A stretch of 64,000 bases of DNA, taken from positions 2,232,001 to 2,296,000 of the forward strand of contig NZ_CP109485.1 in the NCBI RefSeq assembly GCF_035918235.1. The letters are read 5' to 3'. How positions within the stretch are numbered: the stretch's first letter is position 1; every line of letters begins with the position of its first letter. The position numbers and the translations under genes were made by a program. The notes under the pieces were generated by a model, which was given only the letters and a program-made list of their open reading frames with translations, was not told the DNA's origin and made no database searches. This DNA comes from Streptomyces sp. NBC_01445 (lineage in GTDB: Bacteria > Actinomycetota > Actinomycetes > Streptomycetales > Streptomycetaceae). This document shows, piece after piece, positions 9,873 to 18,100 of this stretch.

Positions 9873-10001
9873 GGGGCATCACCTGGAGTGGGAGAGGAGA
9901 ACGGGGCGTGCCGTTCCTGAGGGCGTGAGGGCCTGCGGCGCGCAACGCGCCGTGCGTGAGGGGGACTTCGGCGAGTCAGCCGATGAGTGAGTGAGGGCGG
10001 A

Positions 10002-11450
10002 TCAGATCTGACCGGTACGAGGTCGGCCCCGGCTGCCGCGCTTGCGGCGCGCTGCAAGGGACGTGGCGCGGCCGAGCCGGGGTCGGTGGCCCGCTTCCGT
10101 GTGCCGCGCGCCCGAAGCGTGCCCGCCCCGTGGTTCGCCGGGGCCGGCGGGTACGTCGGCCAGCCCCGCGCGGAAGAGCCCGTGATCGATGCGGCGGATC
10201 GCGGCCGACTCCAGTTCCTCCCTGAGCGGCCCGTCGCGCAGCACCGCAGCGGGACCGAGCAGCCCCTCGACCACGGAGAGCGCACCGGTGACGTCACCGT
10301 GGCGGAGGCGTTCCCGTACGGCGGGAAGCGCCTCAGGGTTGCGGTGCACCGCGTCGATCGCCCGCAGGCAGGGCAGCGCCGGACCCCCGAGCGCCACCAG
10401 CAGGTCCTCTCGGCGGAGTTGGTCCGGGTCGTGATCGACCGCGCTCAGCACCCCGTCGCGCAGCGCGATGCGATGGACCTCGCCCCGGCACTCCACCCGG
10501 TGCGGGTCGCCGGGCTCGGGGGCGCGGCCGGCCACGGACTTCGGGCCGTCTTCCTGCACCGCCTGGGCCACGAGCGGATGCAGCCGCCCGACCGCGATCA
10601 GCCCGGCCCGTAGCAGTTCCAGATCGGGAAGAATTCGGGCCGCCGCCTCAGGTAGCACGGGCAGCACCGCGACTTCCTGCGGGGGCAGTGTCTCTCGCCG
10701 CGGCCGGAACGTCGGCGCGTGGTTGTCGTCGGGGGCGACGAGTTCGAGTACGGCACGACTGCGCGCTCCGAGCCGTACGGTGAAGGCCCCACGAGAGCGC
10801 CCCTCGGCCTGCAACAGCAACTCCGCCTCGGCGGCCCAGCTGGCCACTGCCCAGGGCGAGTCGTGAAGGGCGGGCCGGCCGGGGGGCGCCACGGACGGCG
10901 CACCTCCGCGCCGCGCCAGTTCGCCGCTCCGTCCCGAATCCCAGAGATGCCGGTGCAGATCGAGCCGGAAACGCCGGTCGGGATGCGGATGCGGATGGAG
11001 GTACGGACGGTTCGCGGGACGGTCGTTCGCCGACCCCTCCCACACGCCCAGCGACATCCGCTGTCCGGCGTCCGCGTAGGCGGGCGGTGTCCGCACCACG
11101 AGGTGCGGCGGTGTTCCGCCGCACCTCCCGTAACGGGCCAAGGAGATGGTGAGGCCGGGCCTCAGGCGCCCGTCGGGGGCGATCCTGGGCATGTGCCAGC
11201 GGAGCAGATCGGGCGCGAGCCTGCGCAGATCTGCACGGATACGGGTGGCGATATCGGTGCCGTGGCGGTCGCGCACATAGCGCAGATCGAGGTCTACGTC
11301 GATCCGGGCGGCGGCACAGGCCCCCGCCCAGTCACCGGCCGCACGGCGCGCGGTCGCGGTCTCGATCATGGACGGTGGCACGGCGTACTCGCGTACGCGC
11401 TGCCACATCAACAGGTGGGCCGGAATCTCCTGCGTGAAGTGATGTGCCAT
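10002..11450 (-). CDS. Hypothetical protein of the MoxR-vWA operon
   Basis: A 482-residue protein without a family I can name. The ATG at 11450 is preceded by AAGGTGAG; a GTG six bases upstream is also possible. The first ~350 residues contain regular secondary structure (for example DLDLRYVRDRHGTDIATRIRADL), a region rich in His, Pro and Arg, and no transmembrane segment. The last ~60 residues are basic and low-complexity and look disordered. It is upstream of, and in the same orientation as, the MoxR and vWA genes with about 130 bases between, so it is probably their partner or client. It does not obviously match the known vWA-MoxR-associated proteins, and I assign no function. Confidence 0.75.
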   Translation of the reverse strand: MAHHFTQEIPAHLLMWQRVREYAVPPSMIETATARRAAGDWAGACAAARIDVDLDLRYVRDRHGTDIATRIRADLRRLAPDLLRWHMPRIAPDGRLRPGLTISLARYGRCGGTPPHLVVRTPPAYADAGQRMSLGVWEGSANDRPANRPYLHPHPHPDRRFRLDLHRHLWDSGRSGELARRGGAPSVAPPGRPALHDSPWAVASWAAEAELLLQAEGRSRGAFTVRLGARSRAVLELVAPDDNHAPTFRPRRETLPPQEVAVLPVLPEAAARILPDLELLRAGLIAVGRLHPLVAQAVQEDGPKSVAGRAPEPGDPHRVECRGEVHRIALRDGVLSAVDHDPDQLRREDLLVALGGPALPCLRAIDAVHRNPEALPAVRERLRHGDVTGALSVVEGLLGPAAVLRDGPLREELESAAIRRIDHGLFRAGLADVPAGPGEPRGGHASGARHTEAGHRPRLGRATSLAARRKRGSRGRPRTGQI

Positions 11451-11456
11451 CAGCAC

Positions 11457-11878
11457 TCACCTTGCGCGGACGATTCCTCCGATCCCAATGAGAGGAAGGT
11501 GTTCATCGCGGGCATCGTAACCACACCGAAGACCATCTGTCAGTCCCTTTCGAACCGCCCGTCCGCGGTCCGGCCGTCTACACACGTACCGACCGCGCCA
11601 CACAGGGCGAGGCCCGCGAAGCTGTCAACTCCAGCGATCGCACCCTCACCAGCGCCGAGAAGGATCGTCCCTGGTCGCCTCTATGCGACACCGTTGGTCA
11701 CTTGTGGATATGCGACCAGGGAGCGCCCGGCCTTCTCGCCGCCGGACGGGGCCTTGGTGGTGCAGCCGTCCACGGAGATCTCGCTCAGCCCGGGGCGGCG
11801 CTATTCTGCCCGGTTGCAGGGCATCCTGGGCAGAGTAGCCTCGAATTAACAAGCGCTGACCGATCCTGGAGGTAGGCG
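11457..11878. other. Divergent intergenic region upstream of the lasso locus
   Basis: About 420 bases separate the minus-strand MoxR-linked operon from the plus-strand lasso precursor, so it should hold promoters for both. Short frames on both strands here have no recognisable protein character. I could not identify a reliable -10/-35 pair or operator. The last 11 bases before the precursor carry its GGAGGT site. Confidence 0.4.
11868..11873 (+). promoter_or_regulatory. Ribosome binding site of the lasso precursor gene
   Basis: GGAGGT lies five bases ahead of ATG 11879. It is a strong Shine-Dalgarno match and is the main non-homology evidence that the 38-codon frame is translated. Confidence 0.75.
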
Positions 11879-11995
11879 ATGTTTCTCCGACTGCTGCGGC
11901 GTCGTACGCCGCGTGGGCTTGTCCTTTTCGGCAACGGCCGTCTGATCCAGGGCTTCAGCGGCGGCCACTACGACGGTCACGGATACCTTTTTTGA
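11879..11995 (+). CDS. Putative lasso peptide precursor (A protein)
   Basis: A 38-residue peptide sits immediately upstream of lasso B and C genes. Its C-terminal 14 residues, GFSGGHYDGHGYLF (25-38), fit a lasso core: Gly1 and Asp8 would form an eight-residue macrolactam ring, leaving a six-residue tail. The basic leader keeps a Pro at -14 (Pro11) and a Leu at -3, as common actinobacterial leaders do, but position -2 is Ile where Thr is nearly always found. No other Gly, Ala, Ser or Cys in the peptide has Asp or Glu seven to nine positions later, so this core is the only consistent choice. The gene is short and easily missed. Function is inferred from context and pattern. Confidence 0.72.
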   Translation: MFLRLLRRRTPRGLVLFGNGRLIQGFSGGHYDGHGYLF

Positions 11996-12065
11996 TACAC
12001 CGTCGACAAGTCGAACCGGGCCCGCCGCAGGGTTGCCGCTGCAGGCCGACCTTGGAGGATGTGTG

Positions 12066-12689
12066 GTGGCAGAGGACCCCGATGCCCTGGCAGCCATGAC
12101 GCGGGTCCTGTCACCGCATTGCCGCGTCACCAGGATGTCCAGTGGAGCGCTGATTGCGGACTGGAGTCGGACGCGTTTTCTTGGAATGGCGACGGCGGAC
12201 ATCCAGAAGTTCGTGGACGAAAGCTCCACGGAACGCACCGAACTCGTCACCGGTCTCATCCGTGCCGGGTGTGCGACGGCCCGCCGAAAGAAGCATTCGG
12301 ACGTCGAGATCGGGCTCTGGCTGCGCGGAGTGCACGTGCTGATCCGGACCATCGGATTCGGGCGCGTCCTTCGGCTCCTGTCCTTAGCAGCCCCGGATTA
12401 TGCACGAGCAGACCCCGCCTCTGCCGAGGACGTCGCACGGCTGAAACGAGCAGTGCAATCACACAGCCGCAGAAGCTGGTTCGTCAACGATGACTGCAAG
12501 GCCGAGGCCGTCACGGCTTTTGTCCTGCTGCGGCGGCGCGGCCTGAAGGCCGCGCTTCACGTTGGTGTACGCGAGCACCCTTTCGCTTTGCACGCCTGGA
12601 CGTCTTCGGCCGGCGTGTGCATCCCTGACGCCGATCCGCGCGGGCACGCGTTCACTCCGGTTCTCACGATCAACGGCGGAGGCCAGTGA
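12066..12689 (+). CDS. Lasso peptide B protein, RRE fused to transglutaminase-like peptidase
   Basis: A 207-residue protein (GTG 12066 behind GGAGG; GTG 12063 also possible). Residues ~10-65 (LSPHCRVTRMSSGALIADW through VTGLIRAGCA) resemble a PqqD-like RiPP recognition element that binds the leader. Residues ~75-207 are the transglutaminase-like leader peptidase, with a triad read as Cys144 (NDDCKAEAV), His176 (ALHAWTSS) and Asp188 (CIPDADP). In most actinobacterial lasso clusters these two functions are separate B1 and B2 genes; here they are one chain, as in McjB. It would cut the leader so that the cyclase can close the Gly1-Asp8 ring. The precursor is upstream and the cyclase starts two bases downstream. 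Confidence 0.83.
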   Translation: MAEDPDALAAMTRVLSPHCRVTRMSSGALIADWSRTRFLGMATADIQKFVDESSTERTELVTGLIRAGCATARRKKHSDVEIGLWLRGVHVLIRTIGFGRVLRLLSLAAPDYARADPASAEDVARLKRAVQSHSRRSWFVNDDCKAEAVTAFVLLRRRGLKAALHVGVREHPFALHAWTSSAGVCIPDADPRGHAFTPVLTINGGGQ

Positions 12690-12690
12690 C

Positions 12691-14526
12691 GTGGAAGCAC
12701 TCCGCCTCGACTGGGCCGGGAGCACACCGAAGCTCTCGGCAGCCGGGGCCATGGCCGAGCAGGGGCTCGTGACGACGGTCTCCTCCCAGGCCGGAACCGC
12801 GGTGGTCGCCGGCTGGGTCGGCTCGGTCCGGGACCGCATGGCGGGTGCGCGCCGCCTCCTCGACGACTTCGGCCGTCCGGGAGCCGTGTCGCGTCTGCCG
12901 ACCGGCGACTACGCGGCTGTCCTGGTGTACCGCGACCGCATCCTGCTGATGCGGGACGAGCAGGCACGTATCCCCCTGTTCTTCAGGGAGTCCGGCGGCC
13001 GTGTGAGCGCGGTGAGTACCTCGGCGCGCCACCTGGGCGCCGGAGCGGAGCTAGAACGTCGCTACTTCTGCCGGTACCTGACCGGGAACACGGCGCAACC
13101 CCACTCGGAACTCACCCCTTTCGCCGGGGTGCACCGGATGCTGGGCGGCGAGGTGGTGGAACTTTCGCTCACAGGGCAGATACGCGGTCGGGTGCCGCGA
13201 CACGTCCGTCAGGCGGACGACCTGTCAGTACCCGCGGCAGACGCCCCGTCGGTCCCGGCAGCAGACGGGGCCCACCTCAACGGCGCCGCGAAGGACCTGC
13301 GCCTCGCCCTGGAGAACGCTGTCGGGCGCCGTATGGGCAGGACGACGGCTTGCCATGTCTCCGGCGGCACCGACTCCACCAGCGTCGCGTTGCTCGCGGC
13401 ACGTCTGCTGGCCGCGGGACAGGACCGCCCTGGGGACCTGGTCCTGCTTGCCGGACGCTTCGGCAGAGGAGAACTGGCCGAGGAACAGCCGTACCTCGAC
13501 GAGGCGATGGAAGCGATCCGCCGCCATGTGCCCGCGGCCCACCCGATGATGATCGATGTCGATGACGTGGCCGACTTCGACGACTTTAGGCACCACGCAG
13601 GGGACACGGACGAGCCTCATGCGCACGCCTTCCGCGCTCCGTTCTGGAGCAGCCTCCATGCCGCCGCGGCGGAACTGGGCTGTGACACCCTCATGACCGG
13701 CTGCGGGGCCGATCCGATTGCCGACGCCAACCCGCTTCACCTGCACAGGCTGGCCCGCACAGGACAGCTCCGGCAGATGACGAAGCAGGCACGTGCCTGG
13801 GCCACGGGCGGCGAGCGGGGCTTGCGGGACGTCGTCTCCGCATACGTAGTGCAGCCGACTCTGCCGCTGGCCGCCGAACGGCTCACAGCGCTCGTCCGCC
13901 GCCGCGGAACGGTGCTCGGCGGCCTCGGCAACTTCGCCCGCCCCCGATGGCTGCGATCCGGATTCGCGCGGGCTCACGGCTACCGTGAGGCCAGCGTCGC
14001 GGAGAGCCGCTTCGTGTTCGGACGCCGGCCGGAACAGTCGCTCTACGACGCGGCCAACTACATCGCCGCTCCGGACCCGCTCTCCTGGCGCCGCGCAGGG
14101 CAGGACGGATTCTTCCTCTCGCACCCCTTTCTCGACCTGGAGGTCATCGCCACGATGCGCCGCCTCCCCGCCGAAGCCACGTTCCATCCGGGCCGCCCGA
14201 AGGCGGTCCTGCGCGAGGCCATGGCAGATCTGCTCCCGCCCCGGATCCTCGGCCGAACGGTCAAGATCCCCTTCGACGAGCTCTACGCCCGCGGCTTGCG
14301 GACACACGGCGACGAACTCATCGACCTCTGCCGCTCCGCGCAGCATCCGCTGATCGCGGAGATGTTCGACGTCGAGACGCTGTGCCGGGCAGTGCGGGAG
14401 GCGCAGCTCGGCATCGGGGACTCATACTCCTGGGATCGTATGAACAGCTCTCTCGCCCTGGTGGTGTGGCTGGAGCGATCGGACCAGCGCTCCCGCGCGC
14501 TCATGCCGGTCACCGCCGGCCCCTGA
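12691..14526 (+). CDS. Lasso peptide cyclase, asparagine-synthetase-like (C protein)
   Basis: A 611-residue protein, GTG 12691, with GGAGG eight bases upstream. The N-terminal ~200 residues are glutamine-amidotransferase-like but lack the catalytic N-terminal Cys. The C-terminal half has the ATP-pyrophosphatase P-loop CHVSGGTDSTSVALL and a later GCGADPIADANPLHLHR segment, as in lasso macrolactam synthetases, which adenylate the Asp/Glu side chain. It follows the B gene with a one-base gap and overlaps the convergent membrane-protein gene by 17 bases at its end. An unrelated asparagine synthetase is unlikely because of the small B-like protein and precursor in front. No dedicated ABC exporter follows. 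Confidence 0.85.
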   Translation: MEALRLDWAGSTPKLSAAGAMAEQGLVTTVSSQAGTAVVAGWVGSVRDRMAGARRLLDDFGRPGAVSRLPTGDYAAVLVYRDRILLMRDEQARIPLFFRESGGRVSAVSTSARHLGAGAELERRYFCRYLTGNTAQPHSELTPFAGVHRMLGGEVVELSLTGQIRGRVPRHVRQADDLSVPAADAPSVPAADGAHLNGAAKDLRLALENAVGRRMGRTTACHVSGGTDSTSVALLAARLLAAGQDRPGDLVLLAGRFGRGELAEEQPYLDEAMEAIRRHVPAAHPMMIDVDDVADFDDFRHHAGDTDEPHAHAFRAPFWSSLHAAAAELGCDTLMTGCGADPIADANPLHLHRLARTGQLRQMTKQARAWATGGERGLRDVVSAYVVQPTLPLAAERLTALVRRRGTVLGGLGNFARPRWLRSGFARAHGYREASVAESRFVFGRRPEQSLYDAANYIAAPDPLSWRRAGQDGFFLSHPFLDLEVIATMRRLPAEATFHPGRPKAVLREAMADLLPPRILGRTVKIPFDELYARGLRTHGDELIDLCRSAQHPLIAEMFDVETLCRAVREAQLGIGDSYSWDRMNSSLALVVWLERSDQRSRALMPVTAGP

Positions 14527-15811
14527 CATCCCACAGGGTCCGTTCGATCGGGCCCTGCATGGAGTCGACGATGCCGTACCGGCTCTCCAACTCGCGGTCT
14601 TCCGATTCCCTGTTGACGCGGTCTTCCTCGCCGTTTCGCCTGATGGCTTGCAGCAGGCCTGCACCATGCACACCGAACTGCCAATAGACGGTGACGTAAC
14701 GGGTGTCCCTGGTATGCGCGGCGATCGCGTTGTTCTCGTACACCCGGCCGCGGTAGACGACGTTGTCGAAGTCCTTCGCCGCCTTCACCCAGTTGGGCAC
14801 CTGGCCGTCGCTCCAGGAGTACCCGGTCAGTTGCATCCGCGACAGGCCGAGTCTGTCCTTGCGTGCGAAGCTCCCGTTAGCGTAGAACGCCAACTGGTCG
14901 TACGGCGTGTCCATGGGCAGTTGCACGACCGTCCGGGTGACGATCGTGTCACCCGGCTCGATCCAGTTTCCGGCGGGCGCCCATGGCTGCGCCGCCACCA
15001 GCTCGCCGGGCTGCTGGATCTCCCGGCGGGAGAGCGGGTGGTTCTCCTGGAATGTCCGCCACTTCTCGGCATCGTCGCGCCACTGCTCGCGCTTCCGGTC
15101 CGTCGCGCTGATCTGCACTCGTTCCCCCATGGCGTGGAACTCGGTGCCGAGCACGTAGAAGCCCACATCGCTGCGGTTCTCGGCCCTGATGTCGACCGGC
15201 AACGCGAACGCCTTGCGGTCCTGCCTCAGCACAGGCTTTCCCACGGTCATCGTGATGAGGGGTCTGGCGCCGTGCTGGGACGGCTGGTAGAGACGCTCGT
15301 AGCCGAAGTTCGCCAGTGCGATGAGCCCGGTGGCGATCACCGCCGCGGCCACCCGCTTCGGAGCGGGGATCTCGACCGATGTCCGCCACACCGCGAAGAC
15401 AGCCCAGGCGCAACCCACCGTGATCAGGCACCACAGCACCCCGTAGGCCGTGGAATCGACGTCCTTGAGCGTCATGAGCAGAAGCGCGGCGTTGGTCAAG
15501 AATGCCGCGACCGTGCCGATCAGCGCGACCGTTCCCGAGTAGGGAATACGGTTTCGGGACCAGTGGTCCCAGACCGCGACGGCACCCACCAGTGTGGTGA
15601 CCGAGACCAGGATGAGGATGGCACCGGTGATGCGACCCGCGTAGGTCAGGGCGCCGACGAGGTCTTCGAAGCCGAGCCAGCCCAGCGGCAGCCCCGTCAG
15701 AAGCAGAACCACCAGGATAAATGCCATGGTCGCCGGTGACCGCCTGTTGCTCGTCGGGACCAGCAACTCCCGCAGACGGGATCCGACGCCGGACCAGAGG
15801 GGAACCTTCAC
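14510..15811 (-). CDS. Membrane protein with five TM helices and an external domain
   Basis: A 433-residue protein from GTG 15811 (GGGAG upstream). Five hydrophobic helices occupy roughly residues 26-190, including FILVVLLLTGLPLGWLGF, GAILILVSVTTLVGAVAV, ALIGTVAAFLTNAALLLMTL, LWCLITVGCAWAVFAVW and VAAAVIATGLIALANFGY. The remaining ~240 residues form a soluble, probably extracytoplasmic domain (VLRQDRKAFALPVDIRAENRSDVG looks like a beta-sandwich start). It is convergent with the lasso cyclase gene and overlaps it by 17 bases, so co-function is not implied. I do not recognise the family; an exporter role for the lasso peptide is not supported by any ATPase or transporter motif. Confidence 0.75.
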   Translation of the reverse strand: MKVPLWSGVGSRLRELLVPTSNRRSPATMAFILVVLLLTGLPLGWLGFEDLVGALTYAGRITGAILILVSVTTLVGAVAVWDHWSRNRIPYSGTVALIGTVAAFLTNAALLLMTLKDVDSTAYGVLWCLITVGCAWAVFAVWRTSVEIPAPKRVAAAVIATGLIALANFGYERLYQPSQHGARPLITMTVGKPVLRQDRKAFALPVDIRAENRSDVGFYVLGTEFHAMGERVQISATDRKREQWRDDAEKWRTFQENHPLSRREIQQPGELVAAQPWAPAGNWIEPGDTIVTRTVVQLPMDTPYDQLAFYANGSFARKDRLGLSRMQLTGYSWSDGQVPNWVKAAKDFDNVVYRGRVYENNAIAAHTRDTRYVTVYWQFGVHGAGLLQAIRRNGEEDRVNRESEDRELESRYGIVDSMQGPIERTLWDVRGRR

Positions 15812-16333
15812 GTGGTCAGCTCCCGACGCCACAGGCCGATGCGGGAGTGCCGTCCACTTTGATGGTGACCGCGACCGGAAACACACCCGAGCCGGCTGGT
15901 GCACGGTCCCGCCGGTCGGTTCCGGCCTACGCCAACTGAAGCCAAGAGGTGTCTCCTTCGAACGTCACTGCGGCACCGCACGGGTGGAGCGCTGTCCGGC
16001 GAGCCCCTGACGGCTTACTTCCTGCGGCACGTACCTCGCGGTGGCGTCTCGGAGCATCCGATCCCCGCAGCGGACCAGGAGACCTGCTGCTGCGCCGGGA
16101 CTCGAGCACCATCGTCCGTGATGATCATTCGGATCACCATCCGGATGCCGCCGGACGGCCTACACGAATGAGTCCCCTTCGGGCTCCGGACCGGAGGTTC
16201 GCTGTCGTCGATCCTGCGGCGAACGAGGAACTCATGCGGATCCTCGTCGGCGGGGATGAGCGCCCAGCCCTGGGTGCAGAAGCCCTTCATGCCGATCACG
16301 CAGGCGCTCAGCGCTACTGGGACACTGGCCGAC
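15812..16333. other. Gene-free stretch of about 520 bases
   Basis: Frames here have no coherent protein character. The region lies between the start of the membrane-protein gene and the end of the M4 protease gene, both on the minus strand, so it should include the promoter of the former. Nothing else was found, including no emfourin-type inhibitor gene, which often accompanies protealysins. Confidence 0.4.
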
Positions 16334-17410
16334 TCAGGCCGTGGGTATGCCGACCGCATCCCACGACTGGAGTACCGCATCGCGCTCCTGCGGCCCGTAG
16401 GCTTCGGCGGCGTCCACGGTCCGCCGTGCGAAGGACGTGAAGTCGGCGTCGCTGGCAAGCGTGCCACTGGCGAGCACGTCGTACCAGATACGGCCAGCGC
16501 CATCCCAGGCGTGGGCGCCAAGCTGGGTGGCGGCCAGGTAGAAAGCGTGGTTAGGGATGCCCGAGTTGATGTGCACGCCGCCATTGTCGGCGAAGGTCTG
16601 CACAAAGTCGTTCATGTGGGCAGGCTGCGGATCCTTGCCGAGCTCATCGTCGTCGTACGCGGTGCCGGGCGCCTTCATCGAGCGCAGCGCGACTCCCTGC
16701 ACTCCGGGGCGCAGCAGTTCCTCTCCGATCAGCCAGTTTGCTTCCTCGGTTGTCTCGCCCTTGGCGTACTGCTCGACCAGGGACCCGAATACGTCGGACA
16801 GGTGCTCGTTCAGAGCTCCGGACTGGCCCACGTATGCCAAGTTGGCGGTGTATTGGGTGACGCCGTGGGTGAGCTCGTGGCCAATGACGTCGGGGGACTG
16901 AGTGAAGTCGCCGAAGATGTGCCCATCCCCGTCGCCGAAGACCATCTGCTCGCCGTCCCAGAAGGCATTGTCGTAGTCCCGGCGGTAGTGAACGCTGGCG
17001 TCCAGCGGGAGGCCGGCCCCGTCGATGGACGAGCGGGACAGGGTCTGCAGATAGAAGTCGAAGGTGGCTCCAAGGCCGTCGTAGGCTTGATTGACCGAGG
17101 TGTCCGGTACGTCGGTCTCGCCCTCTCCGCGTATGCGTCTGCCGGGCAACTCCTGCCGGTGCTCGGCGTCGCGGACGGTGCGATCGGAGTGGCCGGGCCC
17201 GCGCGTCGGCAAGGCGGCGGTCGGGCCGATCTCGGCCGTTAGCCTGCGTTGGACGCGTTGTGCCGCGTCGAGCGCAAGGGTGCGGCGGGCAGGCTCGTTC
17301 ACGGCCGGGTCCTCAGCTCGGGCCAGCCGGTTGAGCAAATGCGGCGGCACGATTGCACAGGGTGTCTTGGCCACGGGCCTGAGCAAGGAGCCTCGGATGT
17401 CGTCGGTCAT
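16334..17410 (-). CDS. Protealysin-like M4 metalloprotease
   Basis: A 358-residue thermolysin-family protease. HELTH at 178-182 and NEHLSD (Glu202) bind and activate the zinc, and the later HINSGIPNHAFYL segment carries the M4 active-site His. The propeptide is short, with IVPPHLLNRLA near residue 20, the PPxL mark of the protealysin subgroup. No signal peptide is visible, as in that subgroup, which is secreted by non-classical means or stays intracellular. The start is taken at ATG 17410; the upstream frame has no coherent sequence, although the ribosome site is poor. Protealysins can cleave actin-like and bacterial targets; the role here is unknown. Confidence 0.88.
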   Translation of the reverse strand: MTDDIRGSLLRPVAKTPCAIVPPHLLNRLARAEDPAVNEPARRTLALDAAQRVQRRLTAEIGPTAALPTRGPGHSDRTVRDAEHRQELPGRRIRGEGETDVPDTSVNQAYDGLGATFDFYLQTLSRSSIDGAGLPLDASVHYRRDYDNAFWDGEQMVFGDGDGHIFGDFTQSPDVIGHELTHGVTQYTANLAYVGQSGALNEHLSDVFGSLVEQYAKGETTEEANWLIGEELLRPGVQGVALRSMKAPGTAYDDDELGKDPQPAHMNDFVQTFADNGGVHINSGIPNHAFYLAATQLGAHAWDGAGRIWYDVLASGTLASDADFTSFARRTVDAAEAYGPQERDAVLQSWDAVGIPTA

Positions 17411-17938
17411 GGGAGGTGCTCCGATCGGTGCGGTAGCGCATCTCATCCGCCTGACGCTCGCGCTTTTCGCGGGTGGTGGTACGCGTGCCGACATTGGACT
17501 GAAGTGGTTGACGAACAGCGTCACCGTCTTCTGATCCGAGGCCCTTATGTCCACCCTCGAGGCAGTCCCGTGAACAGTGCTGCCGGTCCGTCAGATGCTG
17601 GTACGAGCCGTCGACGCCTGCGACACGCGTAAGGCGCCGCCCCCGCGATACTGGGTGCCGACATACTCAAGGAGGTCGACGGGATTAACAACCTGAAGAG
17701 CACGCACGTCCGCCTTGAGATGCCGCGGCGCGAGGACGTCTTCATGTCGAAGGTGGCCGATTGCTGTGCCGAGCATGGAGTTCTCTCCCTGGAGGAGAAG
17801 ACGCTTCCGGTTTCAACGGGCGATCCATGCGCGCGCGTGCTATGTCATCAGTTTCCGCCCGTTACCAGAGGTCTGCAACTCAGCGTCCAGCAGCTTCGAC
17901 CGTGGCCCGTCACTACAGCCAGGTCTCACCGAGGGGGC

Positions 17939-17974
17939 GGCATTGGCCTCGGCGCCGGCACCGAGGCCAATGCC
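17939..17974. repeat. Perfect 14-bp inverted repeat, 8-base loop
   Basis: GGCATTGGCCTCGG is followed after CGCCGGCA by its exact reverse complement CCGAGGCCAATGCC. In RNA it would form a very stable hairpin. There is no T-run on either side, so it fits a Streptomyces-style terminator or an end of a lost element rather than a canonical intrinsic terminator. Confidence 0.8.
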
Positions 17975-18061
17975 CCGAAACCAAGGCGGGTTGGCGCAAC
18001 TCGGCGTGTGTTTCAGGCCTAGGCTCGACAGCATGAGACCGCTTCCGGTCGCGTGATCAGG

Positions 18062-18100
18062 CCATATCTCGGGCATTTTGCTGACATACCCGAGATATGG
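18062..18100. repeat. Perfect 12-bp inverted repeat, 15-base spacer
   Basis: CCATATCTCGGG and its exact reverse complement CCCGAGATATGG flank the AT-richer spacer CATTTTGCTGACATA. The arms are AT-rich for this genome. The arm centres are 27 bases apart. It could be an operator, a recombination site or a hairpin; nothing adjacent identifies the user. Confidence 0.8.

Noticed and set aside
8137..9990. A 617-residue Arg/Ser-rich plus-strand frame
   Set aside because: Antisense to the MoxR and vWA genes, which have intact Walker and MIDAS motifs.
11918..11995. Alternative lasso core starting at Gly13 or Gly18 of the precursor
   Set aside because: No Asp or Glu occurs at ring positions 7-9 from those glycines.
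14510..15811. The convergent membrane protein as the lasso exporter
   Set aside because: It is on the opposite strand, lacks an ATPase and resembles no transporter.
18062..18100. The inverted repeat as a tRNA or intrinsic terminator
   Set aside because: No cloverleaf can be formed around it and no T-run follows; the 15-base loop is long for a terminator.
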